Below, piece after piece: positions 8,824 through 17,868 of a DNA stretch of 64,000 nucleotides. The stretch's first letter is position 1, and each line of letters opens with the position of its first letter. Below the pieces are notes generated by a model. It had not been told where the DNA came from, did not search any database, and saw nothing but the letters and a program-made list of their open reading frames with translations. The position numbers and the translations under genes are program-made. Source of the DNA: Niastella sp. (GTDB lineage Bacteria; Bacteroidota; Bacteroidia; Chitinophagales; Chitinophagaceae); the NCBI GenBank assembly GCA_017744515.1, contig JAGIBF010000019.1:1-64000 (forward strand), written 5' to 3'.

Positions 8824-11800
8824 TTAAAAGGTTGCAAACAGGGCAAAGCTTATTTGGCGGGTGAACGGATAAGCGAGACCACGTTCCTGGCGTACAGTAG
8901 AGAGATAGAACAACTCTCCTGTATTTGCCGTAAGGGTCAGCGATTTCATACTCAGCCTGCGCAATAATGCCCTGTTGATAACATCGTACGTCAGGCTCAC
9001 GTTTTGGCAAATGAGCGTACTTTCATTCTGCACAAAGCGTGAAGAAGGATTCACTACGCCGGTTTCATTGATACCACGGAAACCCACTTTGTCACCTGGC
9101 TTTTGCCAGCGATCGCTGAATACACGTTGGTCCACGTTCAGCCATTTGTCGGCCTCCTCTATTTTATCGATCAGCGTCTGGTTGTAGAGCTGGCCGCCAA
9201 ACCGATAACCGAAAGATGCATTGAAGGAAAGTCCGGCATAACGAAGCAATGTGCTGAAGTTGCCGCGGTATTTAGGTTGAGACAGCCCTACATTAATCCG
9301 GTCTGCAGCACTCCAGGTATATGTCATTTCGCCAAACCTGTTCAAAAACAGTTCTTTGCCCGTGCTGGGATCTATGCCTAACGAAGGCACTGCGTAGATC
9401 GTGTTCTGAGAGGCACCTACCCGGATGATCTTGTTGGGAACATTGGAGGTATAATCGAATTGCAATGCCAGTTTTTCGTTGGCAGCTTTCATAGCTTCCG
9501 ACAGTTCTACGATCTTGTCCTGCACATGGGCAATATTACCCGTCACAGACCATGAGAAGCGTTTACGGTCATTGCGCAGGATCGTAACACGCAGGCTCAG
9601 TTCCCAGCCTTTTTGCTGCAACTGACCGATGTTCTCCACGTAGTCTGTAAAGCCATTGGAGAACGGAAGCTCAACGGAAGAAAGCAGGTTGGAGGTGTTT
9701 TCTACATAGTAATCAGCCTGAATCCCGATGCGGTTATTTAAGAGATCGGCTTCGATGCCAATATCCGTTTTATCCGTTTGCTGCCATTGCAGATTGGGGT
9801 TACCCAACCTTTGCTGGTTAGCACCAATCCAGTTTTTATACCGGTCATTGATCACATAAGAATACGTAGCCAATGATTGGTAGGCAGAAAAGGACTGATT
9901 GCCGGTAACGCCATATGAACCACGCAACTTCAACCGGTTTAAATAAGTAAGATCTCTGAAAAACTTTTCCTTGTGCAGGTTCCATCCTGCACCCACCGCA
10001 TAGAAAGGAGCAAAACGCTTGTCGGTACCAAACTGAGATGCACCATCGAGGCGATAAGTAGCATCTGCAAAATAGCGGTCATCATATACATAGTTGGCAG
10101 TAGCTACCACACCCACCCTGCGCACAGTAGATTCGAATCCACTGGGAGCGCCGTTCTGCTCATATTGCAGCGCCCTGCCCAGGAAGTCGACCGTTTCATC
10201 GGGAAAGCCTTCGGCTGTAATGGCATAACTGGTGGATTTACTTTCATACAACTCGCCGCTCACCCCCACTGTTAAACCATGCACACCAGCAAACATATTG
10301 TAATAGTTGGCTGCTACCCGGCCGGTAAAGTTGTAGTCTTTTCCTGTCGATAAAGAGTATCTTCCTTTACGGAAGATATCTGCGGGCGGATACTGTGAAA
10401 AAGCAGAATGTGAAGCTGGCTTGAAGTTATCGCCCGAAGTTTGGTTGCTGTTGAAGCTAAGTCCTCCATTCAATGTAAGGTGCTTTACCGGGCGATACTC
10501 TACCTGGAAGTTTTCATTGATGTTGGTATATGCCGACTTATTGAAGGTATTCAGCGTAGCATCGTACATAGGGTTGGCATAGGGTTGCGCACCTTTTTGG
10601 GCCTGTTCCCAGAATGTAGCCAAATAAGGTTTGAACGTTGGTACAATGTTCCCATTTGCATCGTACGGGCTCCAATAAGGATTGAGCTTTGCATAATCGC
10701 CGAAAGACCCCCAGGGCGATTCATTGCTTTTGGTATTACCGATGCGCAGGTTGTTGGTAAAGTTCAGTTTATTCAAACGATAAGAGATCAGCACCGTACC
10801 GTTCACCGTTTGGCGGTCGGAGCCTTTCATCACACCGTTGATCTTATTGAACTGCCCTTCCAGGGCGTAGCGGAAAGAAGCATCACCACCTTCCAGCCTG
10901 AGTGAATGGTTCTGGTCAAGCTGTGTTTGTATAGGTTTGCTCAGCCAGTCGGTATTTACACCGCTCTCCACGATGCCCAATAGTTCATTATAATATTTTT
11001 CTATTTGCAGGTTCGCCTCGGCCGTCTTGGTAGGGTTCACATAAAATCCGGCAGATTTTTCCAGTGCCAGTTTGTCGCGGGCATTCAGCAAATGATAACT
11101 GCTCAGATCAGGCAGGCTCACGTTGACACCACCGCGGTAAGTAAGCCGCAGCTTACCCGCCTGTGGTTGTTTGGTAGTGATCACAATAACACCATTAGAA
11201 CCTTGCGAACCATACAATGCAGTAGCAGAACCATCTTTCAGCAACGTCACCTGTTGGATCTCGTTTACGTTGAGGTCCATCATTCGTTGCAGCGTGATGG
11301 GAAAACCATCCATGATGATGAGTGGGGAGTTCAACGCTGCCGACTGGTATTGGAACTGCTGATCGCTCAAGGCCTGTGAGCCGGCGCCACTACCTGTCTG
11401 GAACTGGTCGAGGTTGGGCAGGTTCCTGACACCACGAAGCTGGATCTCGGGCACCCTGTTGGGGTCGGAGCCAATCTGGTTGTTGGTTACTACATAAAAA
11501 GAAGGATCGATATTGCCGAGTGTTACAAATAAATTACGTCCCTGAAACTCGCGGATCTCTTTATCCGAGATAACACGCGTAGCACCTGTATAGCTTTCTT
11601 TGGGCTTGTTGAAGATACCCGTTACTACGATATCTTCCTGCAGGGTAACAAGACGCGACAGCGAGAAGGTCACGGTCTTTGTGTCAGCCTTTACTTTATA
11701 AGATGAAGAGATATGCCCTACGAAGCTGGCCACCAGTACATCGCCTGGCTCGGCGTCGATAGAGAAGTTACCATTGGCATCGGCCGTTACTGTTTTTTTG

Positions 11801-12357
11801 CCTTTGACAGAGATGGTGGCGCCAGCCAGCGGAACACCTATACTATCCGTTACCCGGCCTGTGATGGGTTGTGCATCCTCGATGATCTTTTTATACACTT
11901 CCAGCAGTGAGTCCCGGTCTGCATGAATGATAGTGGCCTCTATCCTGCGGGCAAGATGGATCGTTTTTCCTGAGATCACATAGCTGAGTGGTTGATCTTT
12001 CAATACCACATTCAGGAAATCACGCAACGGCATGTTCTGCGCCGTAACAGATACCGGTTTCGTGTCATTCAACGTTCCTTTCGTACTGAAAAGAACATAA
12101 CCTGTTTGCTTTTCAATGTCGGCAAAGACCTGTTTAAGGGTCAGGTTTTTACCGGAAAGCGTTACACTTTGTGCTACACCCGAAGCATGGGCGTGCATCA
12201 AAGCCACAGTCAGAAAAAAGATCGTCAATCTCATAACCAGTAGAATTTTGGTTAGGTTGTGGCGACCCGCGCGCTTAGTGGCCTTGAAAGGCCGGTAAGC
12301 AGGCACACCGGAAACGGCGGCCATAGCGGACAAGCCACAATCAGCAATTTTTTGCAT
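8824..12357 (-). CDS. SusC/RagA-like TonB-dependent transporter with STN domain
   Basis: From the ATG at 12357 (an MQKI start typical of Chitinophagaceae SusC; a frame to 12405 exists) the protein has 1177 residues. In order: a long signal region to about residue 63, an STN secretin/TonB domain (about 66-136), a CarboxypepD_reg-like domain (about 165-235, ITGRVTDSIGVPLAGATISVKG), the plug with LKDGSATALYGSQGSNGVIVITT, then a 22-strand-type barrel ending in phenylalanine (SFALFATF). The STN domain and the preceding sigma/FecR genes indicate transcription control from the cell surface. With SusD it imports oligomers using TonB energy. Confidence 0.95.
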   Translation of the reverse strand: MQKIADCGLSAMAAVSGVPAYRPFKATKRAGRHNLTKILLVMRLTIFFLTVALMHAHASGVAQSVTLSGKNLTLKQVFADIEKQTGYVLFSTKGTLNDTKPVSVTAQNMPLRDFLNVVLKDQPLSYVISGKTIHLARRIEATIIHADRDSLLEVYKKIIEDAQPITGRVTDSIGVPLAGATISVKGKKTVTADANGNFSIDAEPGDVLVASFVGHISSSYKVKADTKTVTFSLSRLVTLQEDIVVTGIFNKPKESYTGATRVISDKEIREFQGRNLFVTLGNIDPSFYVVTNNQIGSDPNRVPEIQLRGVRNLPNLDQFQTGSGAGSQALSDQQFQYQSAALNSPLIIMDGFPITLQRMMDLNVNEIQQVTLLKDGSATALYGSQGSNGVIVITTKQPQAGKLRLTYRGGVNVSLPDLSSYHLLNARDKLALEKSAGFYVNPTKTAEANLQIEKYYNELLGIVESGVNTDWLSKPIQTQLDQNHSLRLEGGDASFRYALEGQFNKINGVMKGSDRQTVNGTVLISYRLNKLNFTNNLRIGNTKSNESPWGSFGDYAKLNPYWSPYDANGNIVPTFKPYLATFWEQAQKGAQPYANPMYDATLNTFNKSAYTNINENFQVEYRPVKHLTLNGGLSFNSNQTSGDNFKPASHSAFSQYPPADIFRKGRYSLSTGKDYNFTGRVAANYYNMFAGVHGLTVGVSGELYESKSTSYAITAEGFPDETVDFLGRALQYEQNGAPSGFESTVRRVGVVATANYVYDDRYFADATYRLDGASQFGTDKRFAPFYAVGAGWNLHKEKFFRDLTYLNRLKLRGSYGVTGNQSFSAYQSLATYSYVINDRYKNWIGANQQRLGNPNLQWQQTDKTDIGIEADLLNNRIGIQADYYVENTSNLLSSVELPFSNGFTDYVENIGQLQQKGWELSLRVTILRNDRKRFSWSVTGNIAHVQDKIVELSEAMKAANEKLALQFDYTSNVPNKIIRVGASQNTIYAVPSLGIDPSTGKELFLNRFGEMTYTWSAADRINVGLSQPKYRGNFSTLLRYAGLSFNASFGYRFGGQLYNQTLIDKIEEADKWLNVDQRVFSDRWQKPGDKVGFRGINETGVVNPSSRFVQNESTLICQNVSLTYDVINRALLRRLSMKSLTLTANTGELFYLSTVRQERGLAYPFTRQISFALFATF

Positions 12358-12581
12358 AAATTGTGAACAGGTTTTGGTTGTAAAAAAATGATAATAGACA
12401 CTCATTTGGATCAGCCCAAACTACGCCGGAGGTGGAGCAAACACTTCCGGTTTGTTTTTTTTTGAGCTTATCCATGTATGGCAACAGGCTGGGCCTGGGG
12501 TCATCCTTGATAACTGGCAAAGCAATTCACTTCTGTTACAGAAGATTCATAATGATAAGGGATAGGATGTGGTCGGTATTG

Positions 12582-13841
12582 TCAGGGAAGAACGATCAGT
12601 TTTCTATCTTCTATCCGAAAATGTATATCAGATTTTTCGAGCATTACTAACAGGTCTTTCAAAGGAACGTCTTTCGTCATCTTGCCTTCAAACTCAATGT
12701 TGGGTATACCTTTTTCGTAGGCTACTTCAATATCATACCAGCGCTCTATCTGCCGCATTACTTCACCGAGCGAAGCGCCTTCGAAATTGAACAACCCGTT
12801 TTTCCAAGCCATTACTTTATTGATATCAACATTATTATTGACCACCATTACACCAGCGCCGCCGGTGTTGCTGCGATGTACTACCTGCGCCTGCTGTCCG
12901 GGTTTCAGAAGCCGGGAGTCAGGGGTCGAGAGTAGCGAGTCTGTCTCTGCCACTTTTACTTTTCCTTCCAGCAATGTAGTACTGGTAGCTTTTTCATTTT
13001 CGTATGCATTCACATTGAAGTGAGTGCCCAATACTTCGATCGCAGCTTTGTTATGCGCATTAACCCTGAAAGGCATTTTAGCATTGTGCGCCACTTCAAA
13101 ATAAGCTTCGCCTGTAACTTCCACGCGGCGCTCTGCGCCGGTAAATACAGTAGGATAACGCAACGAGCTGGCAGCATTGAGCCAAACCCGCGTACCATCT
13201 GGCAAGGTTACCTGAAACTGACGTCCCTTGGGAGTAACCATCATATTATAGCCAACGGCTCCTGCCGCAGCATTGGCGGCATCATAGGCCAGCGCTCCAT
13301 TTTTCAGCAATACCTGTGTACCGTTTTGAGTGGCCACTACACCATTGCCGAGGCTATCCAATACAACGCGCGTTCCATCGGCCAGCGTAAGGATAGCGCC
13401 ATTTTTACCGGGCTCTATATATTTGGTGTCAACAGCATAATCGGTGCGCGCAGCCTCTTTTGTATTCATCTTCCAGATATAAATGCCGGCATACAGCGCC
13501 AGGATAGCTGCCGCCGCTGCCCATCCCCACCTGCGCAGGAAATGTACACAGTGTACAGGACGCACCTGCGTGTGCATATCGATGGCCGGCGCCTCGCTGG
13601 CTGCCACCACGGCACCTGTAATCTTTTGCGCACCACCCGCCAACCTATCTTTCCAGAAGGCAATGTCTTCTGCATCGCCGGGCTCAAATGCTTCTATGTT
13701 TTGTTCTATATAAGCAGTGACTGTTTCATCATGGTCACCCGTCCGCAACAGCGTCAGCAACTCATTCACCTCGCCGGAAGTGGCTTCCCTGCGGGCGTAT
13801 TTCTCCAATAAATGAATAATATGCTGACTACCTGTTGTCAT
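12582..13841 (-). CDS. FecR-type anti-sigma factor
   Basis: The protein has 419 residues from the ATG at 13841. A cytoplasmic N-terminal part (1-100), one membrane segment (about 105-123), the FecR domain (about 205-300, with KGRQFQVTLPDGTRVWLNAASSL split across its start) and a C-terminal DUF4974 domain (about 345-415, GASLGEVMRQIERWY) are all present. It should hold the sigma factor at the membrane and release it when the STN domain of the neighbouring SusC signals. Oddity: residues 301-312 (DSLLSTPDSRLL) are encoded by five 7-base units at 12907-12941, probably a repeat that expanded into the gene between the FecR and DUF4974 domains. Confidence 0.93.
   Translation of the reverse strand: MTTGSQHIIHLLEKYARREATSGEVNELLTLLRTGDHDETVTAYIEQNIEAFEPGDAEDIAFWKDRLAGGAQKITGAVVAASEAPAIDMHTQVRPVHCVHFLRRWGWAAAAAILALYAGIYIWKMNTKEAARTDYAVDTKYIEPGKNGAILTLADGTRVVLDSLGNGVVATQNGTQVLLKNGALAYDAANAAAGAVGYNMMVTPKGRQFQVTLPDGTRVWLNAASSLRYPTVFTGAERRVEVTGEAYFEVAHNAKMPFRVNAHNKAAIEVLGTHFNVNAYENEKATSTTLLEGKVKVAETDSLLSTPDSRLLKPGQQAQVVHRSNTGGAGVMVVNNNVDINKVMAWKNGLFNFEGASLGEVMRQIERWYDIEVAYEKGIPNIEFEGKMTKDVPLKDLLVMLEKSDIHFRIEDRKLIVLP
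12907..12941. repeat. Heptamer array (NGNAGTC) inside fecR
   Basis: Five consecutive 7-base units, four of the form NGNAGTC or NGNGGTC (plus strand) with a fifth ending in AGTA or AGCC variants, fill exactly 35 bases of the fecR reading frame without a stop codon. The same core (GACTC when read on the other strand) makes up the array at 47042-47090. Confidence 0.7.
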
Positions 13842-13913
13842 AGTAAAAAAGATGGTCCGGATCACCATCCGCTCTTATAGACGATCGGCAGAAAGGGATG
13901 TACCAAACCATTA

Positions 13914-14516
13914 TTAAATAATTTTTAAAAAAATAAGGAGTACCATAATGCCGGTAATATCGCCATGCTCCGATAAATAGGACCGGATGTTTTGTAATGC
14001 CAGGTTGAGCTGGTTGCGGACCGTATTGCGGGAAAGCCCAAGCTCGCGGGCTATTTCTTCGTAACTCAGCCCCTGCTCGTTGCGCATTCTAAAGATCAAT
14101 GCGCGCTGGGCGGGCAATTGCTGAACAGCCTGCCGGAAGAGTTTTTCGCCTGTTTGAAAATCCAGCTGATCCTGTGTAGTGTTGAGGTTGGACTGCTGGA
14201 GGTAGCGTCCCATGTATTGTTGGAGCTTTACTTCATGCCCCTTGCGCCGCAGGTGGTCTTTGGTGCGGTTGGCAATCATCCGGTATACGAAACCGGCAGG
14301 GTATTCAATATCGCCGATCGTTTCGCGGATGGACCACAGCTTTACGAAGGTGTCCTGCACAATTTCTTCTGCCCAGAGATCTGACCCTAAAAACCGGGCA
14401 ACATAGAGCGCTAATTTGACAGCATAGGCTTCATAAAATTCGGCAAATGCCTCCGCATCGCCCTGGGCGATACGCCGAAACACCAGTCTGTCACCTTGTA
14501 AAGCGCTCTTGTCCAA
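13914..14516 (-). CDS. ECF RNA polymerase sigma factor (FecI-like)
   Basis: A 200-residue sigma-70 family protein of the Bacteroidota expansion group. Region 2 spans about residues 23-90 (AFAEFYEAYAVKLALY, AEEIVQDTFVKLW) and region 4 about 128-180 (LPAQRALIFRMRNEQGLSYEEIARELGLSRNTVRNQL, split here only by reading). A short hydrophobic tail (GIMVLLIFLKII) ends the protein, as is common in this group. It is the first gene of the operon, 72 bases before fecR, and should direct transcription of the SusC operon. A TAnnTTTG match lies upstream. Confidence 0.94.
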   Translation of the reverse strand: MDKSALQGDRLVFRRIAQGDAEAFAEFYEAYAVKLALYVARFLGSDLWAEEIVQDTFVKLWSIRETIGDIEYPAGFVYRMIANRTKDHLRRKGHEVKLQQYMGRYLQQSNLNTTQDQLDFQTGEKLFRQAVQQLPAQRALIFRMRNEQGLSYEEIARELGLSRNTVRNQLNLALQNIRSYLSEHGDITGIMVLLIFLKII

Positions 14517-14597
14517 TTATTTAATACAGTTTTTAGGGTAGTCATACCGAAGAATAAGGTGGCTTAAAAATAAACAGACTTGTTAACTTTTCGCTAT

Positions 14598-14605
14598 CAA
14601 ATTTA
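14598..14605 (-). promoter_or_regulatory. Possible Bacteroidota -7 element for the sigma factor gene
   Basis: On the minus strand the bases read TAAATTTG, a full match to the TAnnTTTG consensus, 82 bases before the sigma start codon. No good TTG lies at the expected distance upstream, so this is only a candidate. Confidence 0.3.
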
Positions 14606-14680
14606 AAATTGGGTTTTACAAGGTTCAGGTCCGCATTAATTATTCTGTCAATCACCATGAGCTGGCCAAAGCATGTTTAT

Positions 14681-16558
14681 CTATTTTTTGAGATTGGTTG
14701 CCTGTAGTTGTTTGGCAGGGAGATATTGTCGCTGTGCTGAAAGATTGAGCCATGTAGTGAACTGATAATTATTTTTGGCAACACCGCGACCATCTCTGTA
14801 CAGCAGGGCAAGGTTATACATGGCAATAGGTTCGCCCAGGTCGGCAGCCTGCTGATACCAGGCAGCAGCCTGTACAGGGTTGGTTTTATCTTCCAACGTT
14901 CCTAACAGTGTATAAGCGGCAGGAATACCTGCTTTTGAAGCTTTTATAAGCCATTGTTTTGCCAATGCTTCGTCTTTTTTACCCCCCAATCCATTCATGT
15001 ATATGAAGCCTGCGCTGTACATGGCCTCCGGATAGCCGTTTTTTGCAGCCTGCTCCATCAGGAAAACACCCTGAATGGTGTCGCGTACAGGTGGTGGCGC
15101 CTGCAAAAGAATATAGGCCAGCAAGTAGTCTGTGAGCGGACATTTTTTATCTGCCTCTTTTTTGAGTATTTCGAGCGCGCCTTTTATATCGTTTTTGCCC
15201 AGGGCAGCATAGGCGTATCGTCCATTTGACAATGAATTTACATCACAGCTCAGGCATGTTTTACCGTTCTTGTACACGTAATAGGAAATGTAATTATCTT
15301 CTGCTATAGCTTTACCATTCCTGAAATCGCCCAGTTTTCTTCTCTCAAAGGGCATCACTATTTTACCTGTTTTATCGATGGCCCCGCTGAGCTTGTCGCG
15401 ATCGAGCATATTTTTTCCCATCGTGACTACCGCTACACCTTCGTTGAATGCACTGGCAGAAAAATAAGCAGGCTTTATAATTAACTCTCCTTTTTTATTT
15501 ATGTAACCCCATAAACCATTATTAGTTAATACAGCGGCCAATCCTTCAGAAAAGCTCAAAGCATTTTTATATTCGGGTTTAATGATCACTGTTCCATTTT
15601 TGTCCATGTAACCATACAAGCTATCTTTTTTAAACGTGGCCAGCCCTTCTTTGAAATATGGCTGATAGCCAAACCGCGCAGCCTGCAATTGTCCTTTACG
15701 ATCTATGACTCCCCAAATGTCTTTCTCCCTATTCAGACCAACACTACCACTTATTTTTACAGGGTACAATCCTTCGGAAGGGATGTGATAAATAGTTATA
15801 AACTCCTGTGTCGTCAGGCGCTTACCGGTTTTATCGATCAATACCTGGAAGCTTTTATATCCGGTGGCAGTAGCGCCCGATACTGATGCCACGGCTAAGC
15901 CGTCTTTAAATGGCTGCACATAATTATACTCGGGCTGTATCACCATTTTACCGGCAAGATCAATATAGCCTTTGCGGAATGACATTACTCCACTGCCGAG
16001 GTCGTGAGGTATTGAAACCCCTGCGAGGCCTTCAGAGAAGACATCTGCATCCAGGAAAGGGCCGGCGATCTTAACGATACCATGCTGGTCAATGTATTGC
16101 CATTGTTTATCGCCTGTCGACACTGGCGCCAGGCCCTGCGAAAATGCTTTTGCTCCTTTAAAATGGGGTGTTATTTGCTCTACTCCTTTTTTATTGATAT
16201 AACCATGCAGGTATCCTTTATAAATATCTCCTGTGACTACCTGGGCCAACCCTTCAAAAAAATCTTCTGCTTTGGCGTATTGGGGCGTCACGAGCTCCGT
16301 GCCATTGATGAAGCAATATCCATATCGCACGTTTGTATAATCGGAACCTGATGTCTGTCCGGCCCACACTCTGCATATGCCTTCCGAGGGACGCATAATA
16401 AGGTTGTATTTTCCTATTGTTTTGGTATTTCCGGCAGAATCCGCAAAGCCGTAGAAGGGTGCTTCTTTAAAATCGGCGAGGTAGGAAAAAACGTCTTGTG
16501 CAGCTGCAAAATGACTAAGGCTCACACAGGTAATAATAAAGGCCAGGTGTTTATTCAT
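14681..16558 (-). CDS. Secreted WG-repeat protein with C-terminal Sel1-like repeats
   Basis: From the ATG at 16558 (which gives a signal peptide ending near FAAAQ) the protein has about 625 residues. The first 430 residues hold about eight or nine WG repeats (units such as GYINKKG followed by KPEY or KPAY and FSEGLA). After a linker with a cysteine pair (TCLSC), the last 170 residues contain Sel1-like TPR repeats (AMYSAGFIYMNGLGG, AMYNLALLYRDGRGV). Both repeat types mediate protein contacts; no catalytic residues are seen. It probably acts as a periplasmic or surface scaffold. The open frame continues upstream to 16735, but that part overlaps the end of the next gene. Confidence 0.85.
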   Translation of the reverse strand: MNKHLAFIITCVSLSHFAAAQDVFSYLADFKEAPFYGFADSAGNTKTIGKYNLIMRPSEGICRVWAGQTSGSDYTNVRYGYCFINGTELVTPQYAKAEDFFEGLAQVVTGDIYKGYLHGYINKKGVEQITPHFKGAKAFSQGLAPVSTGDKQWQYIDQHGIVKIAGPFLDADVFSEGLAGVSIPHDLGSGVMSFRKGYIDLAGKMVIQPEYNYVQPFKDGLAVASVSGATATGYKSFQVLIDKTGKRLTTQEFITIYHIPSEGLYPVKISGSVGLNREKDIWGVIDRKGQLQAARFGYQPYFKEGLATFKKDSLYGYMDKNGTVIIKPEYKNALSFSEGLAAVLTNNGLWGYINKKGELIIKPAYFSASAFNEGVAVVTMGKNMLDRDKLSGAIDKTGKIVMPFERRKLGDFRNGKAIAEDNYISYYVYKNGKTCLSCDVNSLSNGRYAYAALGKNDIKGALEILKKEADKKCPLTDYLLAYILLQAPPPVRDTIQGVFLMEQAAKNGYPEAMYSAGFIYMNGLGGKKDEALAKQWLIKASKAGIPAAYTLLGTLEDKTNPVQAAAWYQQAADLGEPIAMYNLALLYRDGRGVAKNNYQFTTWLNLSAQRQYLPAKQLQATNLKK

Positions 16559-16653
16559 ATCATCGGGGTTAGGAAGCAGCAATGTAGTGCGAGTGCCCGG
16601 TGTTTGCCATAGTGCATTTGCGCTATGCGATATACCTACCTGGTGATAAATCG

Positions 16654-17094
16654 CTAAAAGAGCTTGCCTTCTTCCGATACCGTCCAGCTGCCTTCCGCCA
16701 CTTCTGCTTCCAGTTCCTGATCGTCCCAGCCACAATACCCGATGAACAGCTTAATATCTTTTTCCGTGATCGTTTTGTTATTGATCAACCGCACGGCTTC
16801 TTTAAAGTCCCCTCCTACGCAAATGTTATCCTTTACCAGCGTGCCTCCTTTGATCAGGTCGGGCCGCTGATGTACAAAGTACAGGTGCTCCCTGTCTACC
16901 GGGCCACCATCATACAACGGAAACGGTATACTGTGTTTGAACTCTTCCAGTTCATTGAACCGGCGGGGGAATGGCACATTGATCACAAACCCCATCGCGC
17001 CTTTTTCATTGTGCTCCGTAATGAACAGCTGCGCTTTTTCGAAGAAGGATTCGTCGAGGAGAGAAGTACTGTTTAAGAATATACCGGCTTTCAT
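16654..17094 (-). CDS. Short YqgE/AlgH family protein
   Basis: The 146-residue protein starts at 17094 and shows the family landmarks EHNEKGAMGFVIN, YDGGPVDREHLYFVH and FIGYCGWDDQELEAEVAEGSW. The family is conserved in Proteobacteria and Bacteroidota and its biochemical role is unsettled. Usual members are about 180-190 residues; here the protein ends only about ten residues after the conserved GSW, so the customary last 30-40 residues are absent. The bases after the stop do not show the missing part in any frame that I could recognise. Confidence 0.85.
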   Translation of the reverse strand: MKAGIFLNSTSLLDESFFEKAQLFITEHNEKGAMGFVINVPFPRRFNELEEFKHSIPFPLYDGGPVDREHLYFVHQRPDLIKGGTLVKDNICVGGDFKEAVRLINNKTITEKDIKLFIGYCGWDDQELEAEVAEGSWTVSEEGKLF

Positions 17095-17183
17095 AATTGT
17101 AAAATTAGCAAAGAAACCAAGCCCGGCGCATCCCGCAAAGCGGGACAAGCTCTACGGCGCACAAAACTTTTACTACGTTTTTG

Positions 17184-17220
17184 CTACAAAGCTGAAGCCC
17201 CTAAAGGGCTTGAAGACGCC
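17184..17220. repeat. CCCTAAAGGG dispersed repeat, copy 2
   Basis: Near-identical to 4812-4848, in the spacer between the MgtC-like and YqgE genes. A separate small inverted repeat (ATCCCGC with GCGGGA) lies just before it at about 17129-17144; a similar ATCCCGC/GCGGGA pair occurs at about 35060-35077. Confidence 0.55.
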
Positions 17221-17227
17221 TATAAAC

Positions 17228-17857
17228 TCAATACTCGAATCTTTTCACATGCTCATTTTGCAACAGCATACCAATAAACTTTTCGTGGCATTTTATATGT
17301 CCCTGCACCATCCAGGTGGTCGATAAGAACTGCTCTTCTTTTACCTGGTTAGATATTCTGTATTTCAACCCGCTTTGTTTCATAGCCGTTTCAAACTCCG
17401 GCACCCTTCCTTCTGAAAAAATACTCTTGATCGTGTATATCCGCTGCTGATTGGCTCTGTCAATTACATTCTCCAGGTGGGGCAACACCGAGAGCACCAA
17501 CAGAATAATGATGCTTATACTGCCAGCTGCCCAGTAATAACCGGCGCCAATACCCATACCCACAGCGGCCACCGCCCAAATAGAGGCAGCAGTGGTGATG
17601 CCATTGACGCGGTTATCTCCCTTGAAAATAACGCCCGCGCCTAAAAAGCCTATACCGGTAACAATATTGGAAGCAATGCGGTCGGGGTTGTTGCCCGATC
17701 CTATAGCCATTGACATCATCGTGAAAAAGCACGCGCCCAACGAGATCATGATCATGGTACGAAAGCCTGCAGACTTGCTGCGATATTCTCTTTCTGCACC
17801 TACAATTCCTCCCCATAAAGCTGCCAGTAAAAAGCGGACCAGCATTTCCAGTTCCAT
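17228..17857 (-). CDS. MgtC/SapB family membrane protein
   Basis: A 209-residue membrane protein whose N-terminal 120 residues carry four or five membrane segments and the family motifs LLAALWGGIVGAEREYRSK and IGFLGAGVIFKG. The C-terminal 85 residues form a soluble regulatory-type domain. MgtC proteins are linked to survival in low magnesium and to control of membrane energetics; many environmental members are of unknown role. The gene starts 11 bases after the ParB-fold gene, so both are probably one transcript. Confidence 0.9.
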   Translation of the reverse strand: MELEMLVRFLLAALWGGIVGAEREYRSKSAGFRTMIMISLGACFFTMMSMAIGSGNNPDRIASNIVTGIGFLGAGVIFKGDNRVNGITTAASIWAVAAVGMGIGAGYYWAAGSISIIILLVLSVLPHLENVIDRANQQRIYTIKSIFSEGRVPEFETAMKQSGLKYRISNQVKEEQFLSTTWMVQGHIKCHEKFIGMLLQNEHVKRFEY

Positions 17858-17868
17858 ACATTGTAGTT

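Noticed and set aside
1303..14516. Classical glycan utilisation locus
   Set aside because: No carbohydrate-active enzyme lies in the operon; a metalloprotease takes the place of one.
14598..14605. Complete sigma-factor promoter with both boxes
   Set aside because: Only the -7 box matches; the upstream TTG is not at a suitable distance, so it is listed only as a possible element.
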